A DNA stretch of 46,145 nucleotides from NCBI GenBank assembly GCA_910579265.1, contig CAJTTE010000022.1, positions 1 through 46,145 of the forward strand. Reading direction: 5' to 3'. Source of the stretch: an uncultured Ruminiclostridium sp. (GTDB taxonomy: Bacteria > Bacillota > Clostridia > Oscillospirales > Ruminococcaceae). Below the pieces are notes generated by a model. That model was not told the origin of the DNA. It ran no database searches and saw only the letters and a list, made by a program, of their open reading frames with translations. Numbering within the stretch: the stretch's first letter is position 1; the number at the start of each line of letters is the position of its first letter. Both the position numbers and the translations under genes were made by a program. Positions 41,806 through 46,145 of the stretch are shown piece after piece.

Positions 41806-42033
41806 GTGAGAAAAGATAGTTTTGTATATGCAAAAACAGAAAAAGAAGCGGATCTTTTGGTAAGACATACCGTCGCTACACTTGCCTTTGAAGGAATGAT
41901 CGTTACGGATGATGAACAGAAGATGCTTAAGAAATTGGCTATGGGGGAGATTCGTTATGAGGATTATCTCCAGCAAGTGACAAAAGGTAATTTTGACGAC
42001 TTCTGCAAGCAGGTGCTTGAGGGCGATTCATAA
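41806..42033 (+). CDS. Orphan VbhA-like Fic antitoxin domain protein
   Basis: A 75-residue helical protein with the Fic-inhibitory motif [S/T]xxxE[G/N], seen as TLAFEG (residues 25-30) in VATLAFEGMIVTDDEQKML. KLAMGEIRYEDYLQQV follows, matching the usual antitoxin VbhA pattern. In class I Fic systems this helix blocks the ATP site of the partner AMP-transferase. No Fic motif (HPFxxGNGRT) exists in the window. The protein therefore either acts on a Fic protein elsewhere or has another role. The start is GTG with GGAGGT 7 bp upstream. Confidence 0.7.
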   Translation: MRKDSFVYAKTEKEADLLVRHTVATLAFEGMIVTDDEQKMLKKLAMGEIRYEDYLQQVTKGNFDDFCKQVLEGDS

Positions 42034-42458
42034 GAAGTCTGAATATTGCCGCCCGGATACTATATAACAGACGACAATGTCAGAGCATAAAATAATATCG
42101 ACAAACAGGGGATTATTTTAAAAATAACCGCAAAATCAGTAAGGGCCGATTTGACTGAAGGACGCCGCCGACTGAACGCAAGACAGTTTTTTCGTGTTTC
42201 CGTGATCAGAAAGGTTAGTTCAAAGCGGCAGATATGGGAAAAAATCATATATTTGCCGATCGGTTCATTTGGTAATGTTCAATAGACATTTCCGCCAAAG
42301 CTTCGGCCGTAAAATCAATAAACATCCGTTACAAACAAATAAGCCGCAATAAAGAAGGTTTACGATCCAATGTTCTCCCGCAATTTATAAAACACCTGCT
42401 CCGGGGCTTATGAAACGATCAGAAACAGCGCGGTATCTAAAGAAGAGAGGTTTTCCAC
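42034..42458. other. Spacer after the VbhA-like gene
   Basis: About 425 bp with stops in all frames; I looked for a Fic toxin remnant and saw none. It holds nothing I can name except the ribosome site AGAGAGG for the next gene. Confidence 0.4.
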
Positions 42459-42656
42459 GTGACGAACAAAAAAGTGAAGCAGCTGCAAAAAGCATATGAA
42501 TTATGTGAAGAGTTCTTTTGTACGGGATATGATATCATGCAGGCCGGGAACGATTTTGCCCAGGATGACCATGAAAAACAAGAGTTTTTCAGAGTACTTT
42601 TCGGATACTTTGCGAAAAGAAAGCAAAAGGAGCTCGTTGAAAATAACGTTTATTAG
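42459..42656 (+). CDS. Small helical protein truncated or terminated by repeat A
   Basis: A 65-residue charged protein (KQLQKAYELCEEFFCTGYDI, EFFRVLFGYFAKRKQKELVE) with no family I recognise. The start is GTG with AGAGAGG 8 bp upstream. The last base of its TAG stop is the first base of repeat A copy 5, so the present C-terminus may have been set by that insertion. Without a homologue I cannot tell how long the original was. Confidence 0.6.
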   Translation: MTNKKVKQLQKAYELCEEFFCTGYDIMQAGNDFAQDDHEKQEFFRVLFGYFAKRKQKELVENNVY

Positions 42657-42842
42657 GGCGTATCTGAGAACAAAGCAAATTAGTATTATTATGCTAAAAG
42701 CATTAAGATTTTAAGAAAAAAATCGGAGAAATGCGATGGTATTTTATAGCTAACCCTATTAGGATAACTATCGGTATTCTTTGACGCACAAGGCATCCGC
42801 TGTCAATAGAAAGCCTGCGGTTTGCGGCTTTTCAGATAGCCA
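42656..42842 (+). repeat. MITE-like repeat A, copy 5
   Basis: Left end GGGCGTATCTGAGAA, right end GGCTTTTCAGATAGCC, with internal blocks ATCGGAGAAATGCGA and AGGATAACTATCGGTATTC. TTATTA occurs just before the left end and just after the right end, a possible 6-bp target duplication. It abuts the upstream gene's stop codon and lies 26 bp before the phosphatase gene. Confidence 0.75.
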
Positions 42843-42868
42843 CTTATTATTCAAGGAAATCAAAACTT

Positions 42869-43348
42869 ATGATAAAAATACTTTTTGTCTGCCACGGCAA
42901 TATATGCCGTTCGCCTATGGCAGAATTTATTATGAAGCATATGGTGGAAAGGGCGGGGCTGACGGATGAGATTTACGTTGAATCCGCTGCCACAAGCACG
43001 GAAGAGTTGGGAAACGATATACATTCCGGAACCCGCCGAAAGCTCATTCAAATGGGCATACCTTTTGAAAAACGGCATGCAAGACAGGTTACAAGATCGG
43101 ATTGCAGTAAATTCGATTACATTTCGGTTATGGACGAAAATAATATGCGCAATCTGAAGCGAATAACAGGAGACAACGGAAAGGAACGGTTTTTTAAGCT
43201 TCTTGATTTTACGGACCGGGCCGGAGAAGATATTGCGGATCCATGGTACACCGGAAATTTTGACGAAACGTATTCGGATATCGAAGAGGGCTGCCGCGGC
43301 ATGCTTAAAATGCTCACCGATCGCTTAAACCCAAGCTATGCAGATTAG
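42869..43348 (+). CDS. Low-molecular-weight protein-tyrosine-phosphatase
   Basis: Removes phosphate from tyrosine residues (or arginine, as in YwlE-like members). The 159 residues start with the active-site P-loop CHGNICRS (Cys8 nucleophile, Arg14). The general-acid loop is DPWYTGNF, and ESAATSTEELGNDIH also fits the family. In Gram-positive bacteria such enzymes often oppose kinases that control capsule or wall synthesis; no tyrosine kinase is nearby. An AAGGAA site lies before the ATG. The gene sits precisely between two inverted copies of repeat A (26 bp and 1 bp away), which is unusual. Confidence 0.93.
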   Translation: MIKILFVCHGNICRSPMAEFIMKHMVERAGLTDEIYVESAATSTEELGNDIHSGTRRKLIQMGIPFEKRHARQVTRSDCSKFDYISVMDENNMRNLKRITGDNGKERFFKLLDFTDRAGEDIADPWYTGNFDETYSDIEEGCRGMLKMLTDRLNPSYAD

Positions 43349-43349
43349 A

Positions 43350-43530
43350 AGCTATATGAAAAGCCGCAAATCCCACAGTTTTTTCTAATCGGGGACGCCT
43401 TTTGCGTCAAAGAACGCAGATGTTATACCAAAGGGATAACTATGAAATATCCTCGTATTTCTCCGCTTTTTCCTTGAAATCGCCACGCTTTAGCGTAATC
43501 CTATGATTTGCTTTGTTTTCAGTTACGACC
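43350..43530 (-). repeat. MITE-like repeat A, copy 6 (inverted)
   Basis: Opposite orientation to copy 5: GCTATATGAAAAGCCGCAAA at the left and TGTTTTCAGTTACGACC at the right, with CCAAAGGGATAACTATG and CGTATTTCTCCGCTTTTTCC inside. It begins 1 bp after the phosphatase stop codon. Confidence 0.7.
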
Positions 43531-44271
43531 TTATACCAATCTTTGGTGAGATATAGACAAATAATATTTATGACCAAGGATCAATGCTTGCGGTGCAACC
43601 TTAAAGCATGTCTACGACCTTATTAAGGATAAATATGAATATCATAAAACCCGCAGAATGTTATTGCGCATGAATTTGAGCGTAATCTTTTTGTATTTCA
43701 ATAAAACACGGAACATCCTATGCAGGTATGAAGGGGCTTGTTTAATCCAACAGACAGGATCTTATTGATCAGAAGCAAATACATCACTATGCTTTTAAAT
43801 GCAGAGGAAAACGAGCCTTAAATACCTATTTATTTTTTATGGCAACAACCCGCATTAATCATTTTCATGTAATATCCAACAGCCTGTTTACTTTATATCT
43901 AATAGCCTTTAAAGCAGAATATAAAAAATCAGACGCCGCGCACTTGGCCTATAAACCCGATATTACGGGATAAAACATTTATGGCGGTAAAACAATGTTA
44001 AAACCGCACTCCGCGAAGGGCGAACGAGTTTCAGAAAAGATATCCGATCACAGCTTGATAGCTATCGTTTATCAGCTACGCAACACAATACTCCCGATTT
44101 TTCACAATGCTTAAAAAATCCTTAAAAAAAGCGGCAACCCTATTTTGTTTTTTTAATCAGGCTATATCACGTTAAAGCCTTTTATTACTTATATTGCATT
44201 AAACTATGATAATCACAAGCATATCAATGACCGGATTTTTAAAACGGCAGACGCTATGAAAGGAAATTCAA
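43531..44271. other. Long spacer before the TPR gene
   Basis: About 740 bp, A/T rich, without open frames of interest, repeats or strong hairpins. The promoter of the 44272 gene must lie here but no clear -35/-10 pair was seen. Confidence 0.4.
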
Positions 44272-45801
44272 ATGACAGAGAAAAAAATTTTGGACAGCAT
44301 CAATAAATTAAACAAAAACGACAGCTTTAAAGAAATAATAGAGCTTATCGAAGGCATGAACGAAGAAGAACATACACCGCGCATATTATGCGAGCTTGCA
44401 AGAGCCTACAATAATCTTGCCGCCTATGAAGATCCGGATAATATCGACGCGGATCTGCTCAAAAAATCCGTCTCGCTGCTTAAAAGCATAGAGAATCAGT
44501 TTCCGGAAAACGATCATCTGTTAAATTTCCGGCTCGGATACGCTCTGTTCTATCTCGACCGTAAGGGCGAAGCACTTGAAAGATTCCGGTGCGCTCTTGC
44601 CTCAGAACCGGAAGACGAGGATACAATTTTTTTTATTGACGAATGCAGCGACAGACTGGCCCTTCCATTATTTGAAAAGCCTTTTTCTCAAAGGATCAAG
44701 GAGGGGTGGAGGGTTTTTTCAGACGGCGAGGAAAAACTGCGGGAGCTGATTTCGGATAAAGCGGACAGCACAACAATTACGGAGCTGTGCCACAAACTTT
44801 TATCCTCAACTTTTACGGACGTATGCTTTGAGATCGGATTTAACGGAGAAAAATACGACCTTATTCTTTCACCCGAAAAAAACAAGTATATGCTTTACCT
44901 TCTTGACGCCTTCAGAAAGCATGCTCCGGAAAACGTAAAAAAACACTGGAATATACTGTTGGGAAGACAGCCCTCCACCAATGCAAAGCTTGGATTCTTC
45001 GGAAAACAGATCTCGCCCTCCGAAGTAACCGTAACCATACAACAGCGGGACGGAGCCAAAAGCTGCTGCGTCACAGGCTACTGCGAAGGCTTGTCCGCAT
45101 TGCTCGGTGCCAACAGAAACGAGGCGCTGTGGTTCTTTGATCTGCTTCTGGATATGACCCTCGGAGAGATAGTAAACATGAAATATGTGGAAACCATCGA
45201 TCTTGCCGAAAAACCTTTCGGAGAAGAGGATGACGCCTTCCCTCTCACTAAGCTCCCCGAAATATTAAATGAAAGGTTCAAGGTAAACGAAGGTCTTAAT
45301 AATGCGGAAAACTACTTGGACAGCTGCACCGCCTATGAAATGAAGCCCCATGAACCCGGTGAAGAGGATGAGTACATAACTCCAAGACATGATGTGTTTG
45401 TCGGTTTTACATGTCTTACTCCCTTTATCGAAGATTATTACAACAATGACCCCACAATGTCAAATCAAGCCGATAACGACGGTGTTTCAGCCGGTTTTAT
45501 TTTCTATCCGATATACGGATTTCAAGGCGATGAAAACGAATCCACCGGGAAAAAGCTGTTGGACTTCCGGGACAGGCTTCAGGAATATATTCAAGAAAAG
45601 GCGGGAGACTCCGTCGTATTCATCGGAGGAGCTTCAGGAACGGACAACAGCTATCTTGATTTCATTTCTTGGGATCTCAGAGCGGTTCTGAAGGCCGCGG
45701 AGGATTTTTTATCAAAAGAGGACGCCGTTCCTCAGGCATATTATCAAAGCTTCAGAACCGACGTTCAGTGCGTTGCCATAAAGTACGGCGACGATCAGTA
45801 G
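44272..45801 (+). CDS. TPR protein of unknown function
   Basis: A 509-residue cytoplasmic protein. Residues 1-125 hold TPR-like helix pairs (LCELARAYNNLAAYEDPD, FRLGYALFYLDRKGEALERF) that usually bind partner proteins. Residues 165-300 form a domain with DVCFEIGFNGEKYDLILSPEKN and MLYLLDAFRKHAPENVKKHW. The last third (about 365-505) has FVGFTCLTPFIEDYYNN, FYPIYGFQGDENES and VFIGGASGTDNSYLDFISWDLR. I recall such architecture in clostridial genomes, but I know no named function; the two C-terminal parts look like a duplicated SMI1/immunity-like region. AAAGGAAA precedes the ATG. It is monocistronic, with a terminator 34 bp after the stop. Confidence 0.7.
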   Translation: MTEKKILDSINKLNKNDSFKEIIELIEGMNEEEHTPRILCELARAYNNLAAYEDPDNIDADLLKKSVSLLKSIENQFPENDHLLNFRLGYALFYLDRKGEALERFRCALASEPEDEDTIFFIDECSDRLALPLFEKPFSQRIKEGWRVFSDGEEKLRELISDKADSTTITELCHKLLSSTFTDVCFEIGFNGEKYDLILSPEKNKYMLYLLDAFRKHAPENVKKHWNILLGRQPSTNAKLGFFGKQISPSEVTVTIQQRDGAKSCCVTGYCEGLSALLGANRNEALWFFDLLLDMTLGEIVNMKYVETIDLAEKPFGEEDDAFPLTKLPEILNERFKVNEGLNNAENYLDSCTAYEMKPHEPGEEDEYITPRHDVFVGFTCLTPFIEDYYNNDPTMSNQADNDGVSAGFIFYPIYGFQGDENESTGKKLLDFRDRLQEYIQEKAGDSVVFIGGASGTDNSYLDFISWDLRAVLKAAEDFLSKEDAVPQAYYQSFRTDVQCVAIKYGDDQ

Positions 45802-45834
45802 AAATGCTTTTCCCATCATGTATTATTCTTTAAC

Positions 45835-45860
45835 AAAAGAGCCGAACCGGCTCTTTTTAT
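45835..45860 (+). terminator. Terminator of the TPR gene
   Basis: AAAAGAGCCG (45835-45844)/CGGCTCTTTT (45848-45857) with a 3-nt loop, followed by further T. It lies 34 bp after the stop. Confidence 0.9.
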
Positions 45861-46044
45861 TTTTATAAAACATCAGCATATCAGCCAGTCAGAAGCAGTC
45901 AAATTGTTTTCAAGCATCAGCCGGTTTAATTATTAAATCAACCTTATCAGTCGGATCCGGCAGATTTTCGATACCTCTATCCTGTTTGTTCAGCCTTTAA
46001 ACGGATACAGGATGTTACCAAGCATGAGATTGCATGACTTTGTT

Positions 46045-46080
46045 TTTATTTTTGGTTAGCGTAAGCTAACCGAAAATAAA
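46045..46080. terminator. Symmetric hairpin near the right edge
   Basis: GGTTAGC/GCTAACC with a GTAA loop, extended by A/T pairing to about 16 bp. It has a T-rich tail on the minus strand. It probably ends a gene lying beyond the window; the final 65 bases are purine-rich and hold nothing I can name. Confidence 0.6.
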
Positions 46081-46145
46081 GTGAGAATTCGGGAAAAGAA
46101 GGAACGAAGGAATGAGGGTTTGCGGGGACGGTTAGAGGGGTAATT

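Noticed and set aside
42034..42458. Remnant of a Fic toxin after the VbhA-like gene
   Set aside because: No frame contains anything like HPFxxGNGRT, and stops are frequent in all frames.

Overview
The window looks like chromosome from a low-GC, Gram-positive anaerobe of the Clostridia, most likely the Ruminococcus/Oscillospiraceae group (inference). Supporting evidence: strong AGGAGG-type ribosome sites, textbook sigma-A promoters (TTGACA, 17 bp, TATAAT), a class III anaerobic ribonucleotide reductase, a GH94 beta-glycoside phosphorylase, lipoproteins, VanY-type peptidase, DUF896, DUF4358 and flotillin/NfeD genes. No rRNA, tRNA, CRISPR array or intact transposase was found.

Layout. 1-5300: nrdD and ogt on the minus strand, with long gene-poor spacers carrying dispersed repeats. 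5300-7260: a minus-strand cell-envelope operon (SGNH hydrolase, DUF4358 lipoprotein, small membrane protein). 7390-12330: plus-strand regulatory genes: DUF896 plus a degenerate kinase-like protein, a highly structured leader RNA, an OmpR-type two-component system, and an RluA pseudouridine synthase translationally coupled to the kinase. 12630-14290: a secreted protein and its membrane-anchored partner. 14290-15280: 1 kb without genes. 15280-18380: an accessory stretch with an apparently self-regulated ribbon-helix-helix protein, an Imm33/DUF2185 protein, a 5'-truncated gene, a partial tandem duplication and a methyltransferase. 18420-22370: clpB and a VanY-like lipoprotein.

22650-29450 (minus strand): a lipoprotein operon whose first gene is split by an in-frame stop; an XRE regulator/small protein/KptA cluster; and a flotillin-NfeD-DUF3592 operon. 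29530-33200: an XRE-TPR regulator and the GH94 phosphorylase, whose promoter spacer is a cre-like operator. 33420-33960: a striking 103-bp tandem array. 34060-38340: a GNAT acetyltransferase behind a leader-peptide/terminator attenuator, then a YtrA-type GntR/ABC-2 exporter operon. 38390-46145: an unrecognised protein, a PAS-GGDEF diguanylate cyclase, an orphan Fic-antitoxin-like protein, a low-molecular-weight tyrosine phosphatase bracketed by inverted repeats, and a large TPR protein.

The most unusual aspect is repeat-driven structure. A ~185-bp MITE-like family (A, six copies) and a ~160-bp MITE-like family (B, two copies) sit in 5' leaders, at stop codons and around genes. A third family (C) forms a tandem array in which every unit carries an extended -10 element reading toward the GH94 gene. 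With the GNAT attenuator and the four-hairpin leader before the response regulator, these are the best candidates for undescribed biology. All family assignments were made by eye from motifs; no database search was run.
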